Source: Flavobacteriaceae bacterium (lineage in GTDB: Bacteria > Bacteroidota > Bacteroidia > Flavobacteriales > Flavobacteriaceae). Taken from it: 64,000 nt of DNA. The position numbers and the translations under genes were made by a program. How positions within the stretch are numbered: the stretch's first letter is position 1; each line of letters starts with the position of its first letter. Below, one piece after another: positions 36,774 to 45,639 of the stretch. The notes under the pieces were generated by a model. It saw only the letters and a list, made by a program, of their open reading frames with translations, made no database searches and was not told the origin of the DNA. Location of the stretch: positions 620,001-684,000 of the forward strand of contig JADGEL010000001.1 in the NCBI GenBank assembly GCA_016744415.1, in the 5' to 3' direction.

Positions 36774-37265
36774 TTAAAAAAGTCCTGCTCTTTTAAAGTT
36801 GATTTTCCAGGTTCTTCCACTCATATCTAGTGCAGCTTTCAGTACGTCTTTTTGGCTAATTTGCCCAACTAATTTACCGTTTTCAATGATTGGAAACCTT
36901 CTGCGTCTAGATTGTAAAAACTTATTGGCTGCATCAAAAATATTCATATTACCGTCAATGGTTTCAACATCTTTTACCATGTGCTTTTCTACTGAGGTTT
37001 GGTGCATTGGCATATTAAAATAACGACTTTCAGAAATTTGTTTCATACAATCTCCTTCCGAAATAATACCCATTAATTCACCCTTATTATTTACTACAGG
37101 TCCACCAGAAATCTTCTTTTTAATTAGAACAGCCATTACATCTAAAACAGATTGCTCAGGTTTAAAAGTGATTAATTTTTTAGTCATGTAATCAGAAACT
37201 AAAATAGGGTTTGTAGTATCTTTTTCTGATTGTTTTCTCGCTGCTCTAAAGTTCTTAATTGCCAT
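36774..37265 (-). CDS. CBS-domain protein
   Basis: The product is 163 residues and consists almost entirely of a tandem CBS pair (Bateman module). The first CBS is at about 22-80 (VSDYMTKKLITFKPEQSVLDVMAVL...GGPVVNNKGELMGIISEGD) and the second at about 92-150 (HMVKDVETIDGNMNIFDAANKFL...RRFPIIENGKLVGQISQKDVLKAAL). Such stand-alone modules bind adenine nucleotides and regulate partner proteins. No partner is fused or obvious nearby. It is transcribed toward the zinc-ribbon gene. Confidence 0.85.
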   Translation of the reverse strand: MAIKNFRAARKQSEKDTTNPILVSDYMTKKLITFKPEQSVLDVMAVLIKKKISGGPVVNNKGELMGIISEGDCMKQISESRYFNMPMHQTSVEKHMVKDVETIDGNMNIFDAANKFLQSRRRRFPIIENGKLVGQISQKDVLKAALDMSGRTWKINFKRAGLF

Positions 37266-37348
37266 GGTAGTAGGTTTTATAGGAACTCTAAATATAGTAA
37301 ATTATTTTTATTTTTTAGATTAATGGCTTAAAATCAGCTTTATCCATT

Positions 37349-37382
37349 AAAAAAACTACCTAAATTTTAACAATAAAGGTAG
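37349..37382 (-). terminator. Possible terminator of the pyk operon
   Basis: On the minus strand a CTACCT/AGGTAG stem (37377-37382 and 37356-37361) with a 15-nt loop is followed by seven T residues. The stem is short, so confidence is moderate to low. Confidence 0.4.
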
Positions 37383-37412
37383 CTGTATTTTTATAATGAT
37401 GCTAGATAAAAT

Positions 37413-38840
37413 CTAATTTACTTGTGTTACGCGTAAAGTGTTAACCTTTCCTTTTTCTTTAACAGGCATTGAGGTAAGATTAATTACAAAATCATCTTTT
37501 TCTAGGAATCCTTTTTCGCAAGCTATTTTATTGATTTCTTTAATTGTCGTATCTGTATCAACTAAATTATTATAGTAAAATGCTTTTACACCCCAAAGAA
37601 GGCTCAACATGTTCAAAATTCTTTTATTAGAGGTAAATGCGATAACATGTGCGTGTTTAGGTCTCCAAGCTGAAATTTGAAATGCTGTATATCCAGAATT
37701 TGTTAGTGTCGAAATTGCTTTAGCATCAATATCATTTGCTAATAAAGCAGCATGATGACAAATTGCTTTTGAGATATAGCGATCTGTTTTAATATGTGGA
37801 GCAACGCGAGGAACTTTAATAGAAGGTGAATCTTCTACACTCACAATAATATCTGACATGTGCTTAATTACATTAGCAGGATCTATTCCAACAGAAGTTT
37901 CTCCAGAAAGCATAACAGCATCAGCACCGTCCATAATTGAGTTAGCAACATCATTTACTTCGGCTCTAGTCGGCACCAAATTTTCAATCATAGATTCCAT
38001 CATTTGTGTAGCAATAATTACAGGAATTCTGGCTTGCTTAGCTCTAAGAACTAATTTTTTCTGGATAATTGGTACTTCGTTCATCGGAATCTCTACTCCT
38101 AAATCTCCACGTGCAACCATTAACCCATCACAAAAAGGAATAAGGTCATCTATGTTTTTTACAGCCTCTGGCTTCTCAATTTTAGCAATTACAGGAATTT
38201 TATGAGAAGAATGTTTTTTTATTAAATTGTGCAACATTTGTAAATCTTCACCAGTTCTAACAAATGATAATGCAAACCAATCTACCTCTAAAGTCATTGC
38301 AAAAATGGCATCTTCAATATCTTTTTCTGTTAATGCTGGTTGAGAAATATTTGTATTGGGTAAGTTTACTCCTTTTTTAGATTTTAATTCACCTCCACGA
38401 ATTACTTTAGTTGTAACTTCTGTCTTGTTGTCTGATTTAAGAACTTCAAACATTAATTTACCATCATCAACCAAAATGTTTTCTCCTACTTTTACATCTT
38501 GAGGAAATGTTTGGTAAGTCATAAAAGCTCTTTTACTGTCTCCAGTACATTTTTCTGTAGTAAATATAAAGGTATCACCATTGGTTAGATGTGCATCTTT
38601 CATGACTCCTACACGTAATTTAGGTCCTTGTAAATCTGCTAAAAGAGCAACATTTCTACCTGTTTCTTCATTCAATTCGCGAATGATTTTCACCTTTTTA
38701 GTCACATCACTATAATCGGCATGTGAAAAATTGATTCTAAAGACATTTACTCCTGCAAAAATCATTTTTCTTAAACTCTCTTTATCGCTACAAGCTGGCC
38801 CTAGGGTGGCAACTATTTTTGTTTTTTTGTATAATGGCAT
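37413..38840 (-). CDS. pyk: Pyruvate kinase
   Basis: The product is 475 residues, a full-length pyruvate kinase converting phosphoenolpyruvate and ADP to pyruvate and ATP. It opens with KTKIVATLGPACSDKESLRKMI, then shows FRINFSHAD and ALLADLQGPKLRVG. The active-site signature is IPVIAKIEKPEAVKNIDDL, followed by DGLMVARGDLGVEIP and MDGADAVMLSGETSVG. The gene follows the IPExxxVDY gene with two bases between, a pairing common in Flavobacteriia as far as I recall. It probably ends the acpP-fabF-rnc-IPExxxVDY-pyk run of minus-strand genes. Confidence 0.96.
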   Translation of the reverse strand: MPLYKKTKIVATLGPACSDKESLRKMIFAGVNVFRINFSHADYSDVTKKVKIIRELNEETGRNVALLADLQGPKLRVGVMKDAHLTNGDTFIFTTEKCTGDSKRAFMTYQTFPQDVKVGENILVDDGKLMFEVLKSDNKTEVTTKVIRGGELKSKKGVNLPNTNISQPALTEKDIEDAIFAMTLEVDWFALSFVRTGEDLQMLHNLIKKHSSHKIPVIAKIEKPEAVKNIDDLIPFCDGLMVARGDLGVEIPMNEVPIIQKKLVLRAKQARIPVIIATQMMESMIENLVPTRAEVNDVANSIMDGADAVMLSGETSVGIDPANVIKHMSDIIVSVEDSPSIKVPRVAPHIKTDRYISKAICHHAALLANDIDAKAISTLTNSGYTAFQISAWRPKHAHVIAFTSNKRILNMLSLLWGVKAFYYNNLVDTDTTIKEINKIACEKGFLEKDDFVINLTSMPVKEKGKVNTLRVTQVN

Positions 38841-38842
38841 AA

Positions 38843-39304
38843 TTAAAATATTAAAAAATCCTTCGATTTTAATTCCGACGGATTGATACTATATGATGTT
38901 ATTATTTGATGAATATCATTCAGTTTTTCTACTATTTTTTTGATTTCGTCTGGCAAAGTGCCTCCTTCAATTTTTAAAAAAAAATCTACTCTTTTCTTTT
39001 CAGGGATTAAATAGATCGTTGTGCTATATGAAATATTGTCAGAAAATAAATTAGCATTTGCGACTTGCGTATAATTTCCAATAAATTTATTAGAAATTAA
39101 GAAGTTATCTTGTTGTTTACTTTCGTCAAAAAACTCATATATTGAAAAAGCTGCATTGTTATTTTTGAAATCTAAATGCAGATGATGTTTAGAAAATGAC
39201 GTATTTAAATTTTTGTTTAAAAGATATGCTAAACGATAATCTTCTTCAGAAGTATGAATTCCAATTAATGAGTAATCTTCTAATTCTTCAAGTTCTAAGA
39301 GCAT
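38843..39304 (-). CDS. IPExxxVDY family protein
   Basis: The product is 153 residues. It contains YLIPEKKRVDFFLKIEG (about 100-116 of the chosen frame), which fits the IPExxxVDY motif that names this Bacteroidota family (here VDF). The start SLIGIHTSEEDYRLAYLLNKNL is also typical. Function is unknown. I use the ATG at 39304 rather than 39322, because a TAAATTTG promoter element (39327-39334) ends only five bases before the earlier one. The gene sits between rnc and pyk and is two bases from pyk. Confidence 0.85.
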   Translation of the reverse strand: MLLELEELEDYSLIGIHTSEEDYRLAYLLNKNLNTSFSKHHLHLDFKNNNAAFSIYEFFDESKQQDNFLISNKFIGNYTQVANANLFSDNISYSTTIYLIPEKKRVDFFLKIEGGTLPDEIKKIVEKLNDIHQIITSYSINPSELKSKDFLIF

Positions 39305-39326
39305 AACTACAATTAAATGCAAGCTG

Positions 39327-39334
39327 CAAATTTA
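39327..39334 (-). promoter_or_regulatory. Promoter -7 element for IPExxxVDY-pyk
   Basis: The minus strand reads TAAATTTG, matching TAnnTTTG, in the 76-base gap after rnc. It would let pyk be expressed apart from the acpP-fabF-rnc genes. Confidence 0.45.
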
Positions 39335-39398
39335 CGGATTGTTTTGTTATCTTTTGGTGTGATATGTGTAAAAACACAGGACGATAATTGTATATAAC

Positions 39399-40136
39399 TT
39401 ACTTTTTGGATATTTCTTTTTGATTTGCAAAATAGGCTCGCTTTGCTGCAATCTCTTCGGCTTTTTTCTTTGAAGTGGCACGACCTTTGCCAATTAATCT
39501 ATCTTCCAAAAACAATTTAACACTAAAATGTCTGACACTATCATTACCGGTATCATCATAGACTTCAAATCCAAAAGTTTTCTTTTCTTTCTGACACCAT
39601 TCAATAAATAAACTCTTATAACTCGTAACCTTTCCTTCTAATTTTGCAATATCTACATAAGGAAGAATGACTGCTTTATGAACAAATTTTTTGCAGTATT
39701 TATAACCTCTATCTAGATAAATTGCCCCTATTAAGGCTTCAAATATATTACCGTTAATATTTTCTCCAAACTTAGATCTAGACACATTACTCTTTACAAA
39801 TCTGATAAGATTTAAATCTCTTCCCAATTCATTGAGATGTTCACGACTTACTATTTTAGATCGCATTTGAGTTAAATAACCTTCGTTACCAGACGGAACT
39901 TTTTTAAACAAGTAAGAGGCGATAACTGCATCTAACATCGCATCACCCAAAAACTCTAATCGCTCATAATTTCTTGGGTTTCCAGAGTCATCTAGTTCTT
40001 TAATAGATCTATGTACAAAAGCTTTGCGATACATACGTAGATTGTGTGGAGAAAACCCTAATAGTAACTTCATTTCAGCGTAAAAATCCTCATCCTTTTT
40101 TGAAAGAGGCTTTATTATTTTACGAATAAAATTCAT
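39399..40136 (-). CDS. rnc: Ribonuclease III
   Basis: The product is 245 residues. The RNase III catalytic signature NYERLEFLGDAMLDA lies at about 56-70, with acidic residues E61 and D65, and the second acidic motif GNIFEALIGAIYLDRGY is near 130. A double-stranded RNA-binding domain follows (about 165-240, KLEGKVTSYKSLFIEWCQ ... GRATSKKKAEEIAAKRAYF). It processes rRNA precursors and structured mRNAs. It starts 9 bases after fabF stops, forming the usual acpP-fabF-rnc order. Confidence 0.95.
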   Translation of the reverse strand: MNFIRKIIKPLSKKDEDFYAEMKLLLGFSPHNLRMYRKAFVHRSIKELDDSGNPRNYERLEFLGDAMLDAVIASYLFKKVPSGNEGYLTQMRSKIVSREHLNELGRDLNLIRFVKSNVSRSKFGENINGNIFEALIGAIYLDRGYKYCKKFVHKAVILPYVDIAKLEGKVTSYKSLFIEWCQKEKKTFGFEVYDDTGNDSVRHFSVKLFLEDRLIGKGRATSKKKAEEIAAKRAYFANQKEISKK

Positions 40137-40145
40137 ACTAAAAAA

Positions 40146-41396
40146 TTAATCTAATTTTTTGAACAGAACACAAGCATTGTGCCCTCCAAATCCAAAGGTG
40201 TTACTCATCGCAACTTTTACATTGCGTTTTTGAGGTTTGTTTAGAGTAAGGTTAAGTTTATTATCAATAGCATCATCATCAGTAGAGTGATTGATAGTTG
40301 GTGGGATAATACCATTTTTAATAGACAGAATAGAAGCAATCGCTTCAATTGCACCAGCAGCACCCAATAGATGCCCTGTCATTGATTTTGTTGAGTTGAT
40401 GTTTAGTGTATAAGCATGCTCTCCAAAAACTTCGGTAATTGCTTTTGTTTCGGCAATATCACCTAATGGGGTTGAAGTACCATGAACATTTACAGCATCA
40501 ACATCTGTTGGTTTTAAATTAGCATCTCTTAAGCAGTTCAACATCACGTTTTTAGCACCCAATCCTTCAGGATGTGGAGCTGTAATATGATGTGCATCTG
40601 CAGATAAACCTCCACCGCCAACTTCGGCATAAATTTTTGCACCACGTGCAATAGCGTGTTCGTATTCTTCTAAAATTAATGCTCCAGCACCTTCTCCTAA
40701 AACAAATCCGTCACGATTTTTATCAAATGGTCTTGATGCCGTTTTTGGATCATCATTTCTGGTTGATAAGGCATGCATTGCATTAAACCCTCCTATTCCA
40801 GCCATAGTAACAGCTGCTTCTGAACCACCTGTAACAAACATGTCAGCTTGCCCTAATCGGATGTAATTATAAGCATCGATAATAGCATTTGCTGAAGACG
40901 CACAAGCTGATACCGTTGTAAAGTTTGCACCTCTAAATCCGTATTTGATAGAGATATAACCAGGGGCAATATCTGCAATCATTTTAGGAATAAAAAAAGG
41001 ATTAAATCTCGGAGAGCCATCACCATTAGCAAAATTCAACACTTCATTTTGAAACGTTTCCAATCCGCCAATTCCTGCACCCCAAATAACACCAACCCGA
41101 TCTTTATCTAATTTCTCCAAATCAAAACCTGCATCTAAAACAGCTTCATCAGCGGCAACCATAGCATACTGAGTAAATTTATCCATTTTACGAGCATCTT
41201 TTCGATTGATAAAATCAGTGACCTCAAAGTTTTTTAATTCACAAGCAAATTGCGTTTTGAATTTAGAAGCGTCAAAATGAGTTATCGAATTTGCACCGCT
41301 AACACCATTAATTAGTCCGTTCCAATATTCTTCAATATTGTTACCAATAGGGGTTAATGCACCTAAACCTGTTACTACAACGCGTTTTAATTCCAT
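40146..41396 (-). CDS. fabF: Beta-ketoacyl-ACP synthase II
   Basis: The product is 416 residues, full length. The Cys-His-His catalytic triad of chain-elongating condensing enzymes is present: C165 (TVSACASSANAI), H305 (NVHGTSTPLGD) and H342 (STKSMTGHLLGAAGA), with K337. The glycine-rich end NTFGFGGHNACVLFK is typical of FabF. It elongates acyl-ACP with malonyl-ACP in fatty-acid synthesis. It lies just after acpP, its carrier-protein substrate, with a hairpin in between. Confidence 0.97.
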   Translation of the reverse strand: MELKRVVVTGLGALTPIGNNIEEYWNGLINGVSGANSITHFDASKFKTQFACELKNFEVTDFINRKDARKMDKFTQYAMVAADEAVLDAGFDLEKLDKDRVGVIWGAGIGGLETFQNEVLNFANGDGSPRFNPFFIPKMIADIAPGYISIKYGFRGANFTTVSACASSANAIIDAYNYIRLGQADMFVTGGSEAAVTMAGIGGFNAMHALSTRNDDPKTASRPFDKNRDGFVLGEGAGALILEEYEHAIARGAKIYAEVGGGGLSADAHHITAPHPEGLGAKNVMLNCLRDANLKPTDVDAVNVHGTSTPLGDIAETKAITEVFGEHAYTLNINSTKSMTGHLLGAAGAIEAIASILSIKNGIIPPTINHSTDDDAIDNKLNLTLNKPQKRNVKVAMSNTFGFGGHNACVLFKKLD

Positions 41397-41424
41397 GTGA
41401 ATTGGTGTGTTTTACTAAAAACAA

Positions 41425-41457
41425 CTACGAGCTCAAAACTTAGCGTTGAGCTCGTAG
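41425..41457. terminator. 12-bp hairpin between acpP and fabF
   Basis: CTACGAGCTCAA (41425-41436) and TTGAGCTCGTAG (41446-41457) are perfect inverted copies with a 9-nt loop. On the minus strand the hairpin is followed by TTGTTTTTAG, a weak T-rich tract. It may act as a partial terminator or an RNA-stabilising or processing hairpin, giving more acpP than fabF transcript. Confidence 0.7.
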
Positions 41458-41473
41458 ATGATATATTTTTAGA

Positions 41474-41710
41474 TTACTTTTTTGCTTCTTCAATATAGCT
41501 TACTGCTTGACCAACAGTACCAATATTTTCTGCTTGATCATCTGGAATTTGGATATCAAATTCTTTTTCAAACTCCATGATTAACTCAACAGTGTCAAGT
41601 GAATCAGCTCCTAAATCATTTGTGAAGCTTGCTTCTGTAGTTACCTCATTTTCGTCAACGCCTAATTTATCAACGATGATAGCTTTTACTCTTGATGCAA
41701 TGTCTGACAT
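41474..41710 (-). CDS. acpP: Acyl carrier protein
   Basis: The product is 78 residues, highly acidic. The phosphopantetheine attachment site is S37 in [17 protein letters not shown], and the rest matches ACP helices ([23 protein letters not shown]). It carries growing acyl chains in fatty-acid synthesis. It is the first gene of the acpP-fabF-rnc run and has its own promoter. Confidence 0.97.
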   Translation of the reverse strand: MSDIASRVKAIIVDKLGVDENEVTTEASFTNDLGADSLDTVELIMEFEKEFDIQIPDDQAENIGTVGQAVSYIEEAKK

Positions 41711-41741
41711 AATTTTCTAATTTTAAATTTTAAATTTGATG

Positions 41742-41749
41742 CAAAAATA
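41742..41749 (-). promoter_or_regulatory. Promoter -7 element of acpP
   Basis: The minus strand reads TATTTTTG, an exact TAnnTTTG match 31 bases before the acpP start. The divergent purN gene shares this 181-base region. Confidence 0.6.
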
Positions 41750-41891
41750 AACAACTTATTTAGTTAAATATAATTTCACATTAAAAATGTGATGACTAAG
41801 TTAAAAAAAACACTTCAATTTTTAAATGATTCTTGTCTTTTGTTAATAATTATGCTTTTTTTTGTTCTTTCATAATAACACTTTTTTATAA

Positions 41892-42458
41892 ATGAAACGT
41901 ATTGTAATTTTTGCTTCTGGATCTGGTTCTAATGCCGAAAACATATGGCATTATTTTAATGGTGAAAATGTTGAGGTTACTGGGATACTCACCAATAATA
42001 AAAATGCAAAGGTGCTAGAGCGTGCAAATCGATTACAAATAGAGAGTGCTGTTTTTAATAGGATTGATTTTTTATCTGAAGAGTTTTTAAACCAGCATAT
42101 ATTAAAGGATATTGATTTAATTGTGTTGGCTGGTTTTTTATGGAAAGTGCCAGAATATTTGATTGCTGCTTTTCCAAATAAAATCATCAATATTCATCCT
42201 GCATTATTGCCAAAATATGGTGGAAAAGGAATGTATGGAATGAATGTTCATAAAGCTGTTGTCGAAAATAAAGAAACAAAAACAGGAATTACCATTCACT
42301 ATGTTAATGAAAATTATGATGAAGGAGCTATTATTTTTAAGGCAACAACTCTAGTTTTAAAGAATGACACTCCCCAAGATGTAGTTGCTAAGATTCATGA
42401 GTTAGAGTTTAAACATTTTCCAAAAATTATTAAAAAAGTTTTGTTTGATAATGAGTAA
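41892..42458 (+). CDS. purN: Phosphoribosylglycinamide formyltransferase
   Basis: The product is 188 residues. The N-terminal substrate-phosphate motif FASGSGSNAENI (about 7-18), LAGFLWKVPEYLI, and the folate-binding INIHPALLPKYGGKGMYG identify PurN. HKAVVENKETKTGITIHYVNENYDEGAII follows, containing the H and D residues needed for formyl transfer. It makes formyl-GAR from GAR and 10-formyl-THF in purine synthesis. Its stop overlaps the start of rnhA. Confidence 0.95.
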   Translation: MKRIVIFASGSGSNAENIWHYFNGENVEVTGILTNNKNAKVLERANRLQIESAVFNRIDFLSEEFLNQHILKDIDLIVLAGFLWKVPEYLIAAFPNKIINIHPALLPKYGGKGMYGMNVHKAVVENKETKTGITIHYVNENYDEGAIIFKATTLVLKNDTPQDVVAKIHELEFKHFPKIIKKVLFDNE

Positions 42459-42933
42459 AGAGCAAATTCATATTTACACCGATGGTGCTTGTAGCGGTAA
42501 CCCTGGAAAAGGTGGTTATGGTATTGTAATGGAATGGGTAGGCAAACCTTATAAGAAGGAGTTTTATGATGGATATAAATTAACCACTAATAATAGAATG
42601 GAATTGTTAGCGGTGATTGTTGCTCTAGAAAAAATCTCGATGGATAATGTTGCTATTACTGTTTTTACTGATTCTATGTATGTAGTAAATGCTGTAGAAA
42701 AAAAATGGATTTTAGGATGGGTAAAAAAGCGTTTTAAGGATGTAAAAAACCCTGATTTGTGGAAACGCTTTTTAGTAGAATACAAAAAGCATTTGGTAAA
42801 ATTTGTTTGGATTAAAGGACACAACGACCATCCGCAAAATGAACGCTGCGATCAATTAGCAGTTGCAGGAACCAAAAAGAAGGATTTAAAAGTGGATGAA
42901 GGCTACGTAAATAAACCCAAGGGGTTGTTCTAA
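42451..42933 (+). CDS. rnhA: Ribonuclease HI
   Basis: The product is 160 residues. The RNase H fold shows the four acidic catalytic positions: IYTDGACSGNPGKGGYG, NRMELLAVIVALE, VFTDSMYVVNAV and GHNDHPQNERCDQLA. It cleaves RNA in RNA-DNA hybrids. I chose ATG 42451, which overlaps the purN stop (ATGAGTAA). A TTG two codons upstream is less likely. Confidence 0.95.
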   Translation: MSKEQIHIYTDGACSGNPGKGGYGIVMEWVGKPYKKEFYDGYKLTTNNRMELLAVIVALEKISMDNVAITVFTDSMYVVNAVEKKWILGWVKKRFKDVKNPDLWKRFLVEYKKHLVKFVWIKGHNDHPQNERCDQLAVAGTKKKDLKVDEGYVNKPKGLF

Positions 42934-42963
42934 TTCAATAGCCAAACAAATCAGAATATATTA

Positions 42964-44298
42964 TTACTCAATACTTTCTATAACACCTTTAAGCAATTCA
43001 TTATAATCAATATTTGTAAGACCTGTTCTTACAATTACCAAATCTTTGGTTGGTAAAATAAACACACGTTGTCCTTGAAATCCATCTGCAAAATACATAG
43101 TAGTTGGTACATCAGGTAACTCACCTCCAGCATTCAACCAAAATTGCGCTCCATATTTTTTATCCGAACCATTAGTCGGAGTTTTTACATAATTAATCCA
43201 CTCTTGATTCAGAACCTGATCGCCATTCCAATTTCCGTTATGTAAATAAAGCAACCCAAACTTTGCCCAATCTCTTGTGGTTGCCCAAGCATAAGAGGAG
43301 GCCACATAATTACCAGCTAAATCAGCCTCAATAACCATGGAGTTCATCCCAATTCTATCGATCAAATCAGAATACCAAAAATCTAAATATTCTTGATGTG
43401 TATCAAACTGATTTCTTAAAACTCCAGACAACAAATTACTTGTTCCAGAGGAGTAATTCCAATTATTATTTGGCTCACCAATCAACGGTTTGTCAATTTG
43501 AGATTGAGTCATATCGGTTTCTAAAAACAGCATTTTTGTAACATCAGAAATGGTGTTGTAATTTTCTTCCCACTCCAAGCCGCTATTCATTTGTAATAAA
43601 TTAGTAATTGTAATTTTAGAACGTTCATCATTTTTCCAAGCATCAATTGGCGCCGGTTTTTGTACATCTATTTTACCTTGTTGCTCCAAAACACCAAACA
43701 TCGTACTCATCACACTTTTAGTCATTGACCATCCTAAATGCAGTGAGTTTTTATCAAATCCAGTAGCATTTTTTTCGGCAATAATTTGATCTTTATAAAT
43801 CACTAAAACTGCTCTTGTTTTCAACGAATCCTTTTCATCCACATCAAAAGCTATTTGAATAGCCGCATCCAATTTTTTATAATCTATATTTGAAAAGAGT
43901 GTATCTGTTTGCGGTTGGTTTCCATAAGGATATGGCAACTTTGAATCTATAAAATTTCTTTGTGGGACTAAATATTTTGCGTCAGCATCATAATCATCAT
44001 TAATTAAGACAGCACCCAATCCTTCTCTATAAATAGCTTTGTTTTCTTTAAAACTAGCCACTGTTGCTATTGCAGATTGACTAGTTTTATTTACTGTAAC
44101 ATCTGCCCAATTTATCGGCGGAAAATTATTGTCTTGCTTCTCTGCTGATTCAGCAGATCGATGAGCTAAAAACACAACAGATGCAGAACTTTTTGCTGAA
44201 AATCCGGAGATAATGTCTAAACGTCCGTAATAGGAATAAAGCCCATAAATAATACTTATAAGTAAAAAAAGTAAAAATAATTTGATAATTTTTTTCAT
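42964..44298 (-). CDS. Serine hydrolase of the beta-lactamase class C family
   Basis: The product is 444 residues with an N-terminal membrane anchor or signal (about 3-20). The catalytic S191-M-T-K194 tetrad lies in LHLGWSMTKSVMSTM, and the second motif is Y282-S-S in WNYSSGTSNLLSG. The family includes esterases, penicillin-binding-like DD-peptidases and class C beta-lactamases. The tail (FADGFQGQRVFILPTKDLVIVRTG) lacks a standard KTG but has the usual final strands. It follows the M14 carboxypeptidase gene with seven bases between, so the two hydrolases are probably co-expressed. The substrate is unknown. Confidence 0.85.
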   Translation of the reverse strand: MKKIIKLFLLFLLISIIYGLYSYYGRLDIISGFSAKSSASVVFLAHRSAESAEKQDNNFPPINWADVTVNKTSQSAIATVASFKENKAIYREGLGAVLINDDYDADAKYLVPQRNFIDSKLPYPYGNQPQTDTLFSNIDYKKLDAAIQIAFDVDEKDSLKTRAVLVIYKDQIIAEKNATGFDKNSLHLGWSMTKSVMSTMFGVLEQQGKIDVQKPAPIDAWKNDERSKITITNLLQMNSGLEWEENYNTISDVTKMLFLETDMTQSQIDKPLIGEPNNNWNYSSGTSNLLSGVLRNQFDTHQEYLDFWYSDLIDRIGMNSMVIEADLAGNYVASSYAWATTRDWAKFGLLYLHNGNWNGDQVLNQEWINYVKTPTNGSDKKYGAQFWLNAGGELPDVPTTMYFADGFQGQRVFILPTKDLVIVRTGLTNIDYNELLKGVIESIE

Positions 44299-44305
44299 GT
44301 AGCTA

Positions 44306-45538
44306 TTATTTTAATATTAATAATTTCATCATTTCTCTCGCAGCAACTTCGGCTTTTAATTTGATAAAATCTCTCGGGGTTTCATCACCAATTTCATAAG
44401 TAATTGATTCTGCATTAAACTGATTATAAAACCAAGCTTTTGAAATGGGGTCTCCTATAGCATAAGGTTTATCATTTGGCATGTAGTTTTCTAATGCCGA
44501 ATTAATACCATCCATCCAATAATCTTTAAACGGATAAATAACCGAATGAATATCATCGGTAAAACTGTAATACAAATCCTCTTGAGTAGAATGAAAATCG
44601 AGACCTAGAATTACATGATTATCCATTTTGTTAGCAGTATCAACAATATGATTTACAACTGTCTTCACTTCGGTTTGTCGGTAATATGCCCAATCTCTGT
44701 TTAAATCGATTCCGCCGGTATTGTGTCGCCAATGCCCTAAATCTACTCCATCAGGATTTACCATTGGGTATACTAAAATGCGGTATTTTTTTCTAAAATC
44801 ATTAGACAGTTTTGTGTCTTTTAACAGCTCATCAATAAAAAATTGCATTGCAAAATATCCTGTTAATTCTGGGGGATGTTGGCGACTTAAAATGACTAGT
44901 ACTTCTTTTCCTTTAGCTTCTCCATTATAAATATCGAGCCCTATTAAATCACGATTTTGTTTGCTCTTACCAACAACACTATATTTCACATCTTTATGGA
45001 TTGCAATTTGAGTTGCCCAATTTTTAGCATCGGTAGATGTATGTATTTCCTGAGCTGCAATCCATAGTTTATTTTCGTTGATTGATAGTTTTAACTGAGC
45101 AATAGAATCTCCATTAAACAACTTAAAACTGGTGCTATCTATCGGTTTCCAATTTTTACCATCGTCACTAATCTTTGGCCAATAGCGGTGTGTTGTTGTT
45201 GGATAATTTAGTTGTAAATTAATTTCTTTATCTTCTGATGACCAAATTCGAAAGGCAAAATAAGGACTATTATTAATGGGTTCATTTTCTGGTAGAATTG
45301 TTATTTGATAAGTAGAATCATTTAACTTTAAAAAGCCATTTAAACGAGCCGCATCAAATTCATTATCAGCAAAAACAAGATTATCAAGTGTATATGTTTT
45401 TTTTTCTTGATATGATATTTCTTTTGTTGAAGTGTCCTTTGGATTTGGTAACTCATAGCTTTTTAACTTATAATTTCCACAGCCAATTACAGCCAGGGAT
45501 AGAAAGAATAGCAGAATGATTTTTAATTGATTTTTCAT
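44306..45538 (-). CDS. M14 family zinc carboxypeptidase lipoprotein
   Basis: The product is 410 residues. A lipoprotein signal ends at the lipobox AVIG-C20. An N-terminal beta-sandwich (about 45-185) precedes the M14 domain. Zinc ligands H221 and E224 (RQHPPELTG) and H316 (LDFHST), the substrate-binding N280-R281 (GIDLNRDW) and the catalytic Glu near E382 (ITYEIGDETPRD) are all visible. This layout matches cytosolic-carboxypeptidase-like bacterial M14 proteins. It likely trims peptides at the envelope. It leads a two-gene operon with the serine hydrolase. Confidence 0.88.
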   Translation of the reverse strand: MKNQLKIILLFFLSLAVIGCGNYKLKSYELPNPKDTSTKEISYQEKKTYTLDNLVFADNEFDAARLNGFLKLNDSTYQITILPENEPINNSPYFAFRIWSSEDKEINLQLNYPTTTHRYWPKISDDGKNWKPIDSTSFKLFNGDSIAQLKLSINENKLWIAAQEIHTSTDAKNWATQIAIHKDVKYSVVGKSKQNRDLIGLDIYNGEAKGKEVLVILSRQHPPELTGYFAMQFFIDELLKDTKLSNDFRKKYRILVYPMVNPDGVDLGHWRHNTGGIDLNRDWAYYRQTEVKTVVNHIVDTANKMDNHVILGLDFHSTQEDLYYSFTDDIHSVIYPFKDYWMDGINSALENYMPNDKPYAIGDPISKAWFYNQFNAESITYEIGDETPRDFIKLKAEVAAREMMKLLILK

Positions 45539-45582
45539 AAATGATTAATTATCCAAAAGCATCTTTCAGAATTTAATAAGAA

Positions 45583-45590
45583 CAAAAATA
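45583..45590 (-). promoter_or_regulatory. Promoter -7 element of the carboxypeptidase-hydrolase operon
   Basis: The minus strand reads TATTTTTG, 44 bases before the carboxypeptidase start. It lies back to back with the sufS promoter. Confidence 0.5.
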
Positions 45591-45602
45591 GCACTTATTT
45601 CG

Positions 45603-45610
45603 TAGTTTTG
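45603..45610 (+). promoter_or_regulatory. Promoter -7 element of sufS
   Basis: TAGTTTTG matches TAnnTTTG and lies 29 bases before the ATG at 45640. Confidence 0.5.
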
Positions 45611-45639
45611 TAGCAAGAATATTTTTGAAGAAAAAGAAC

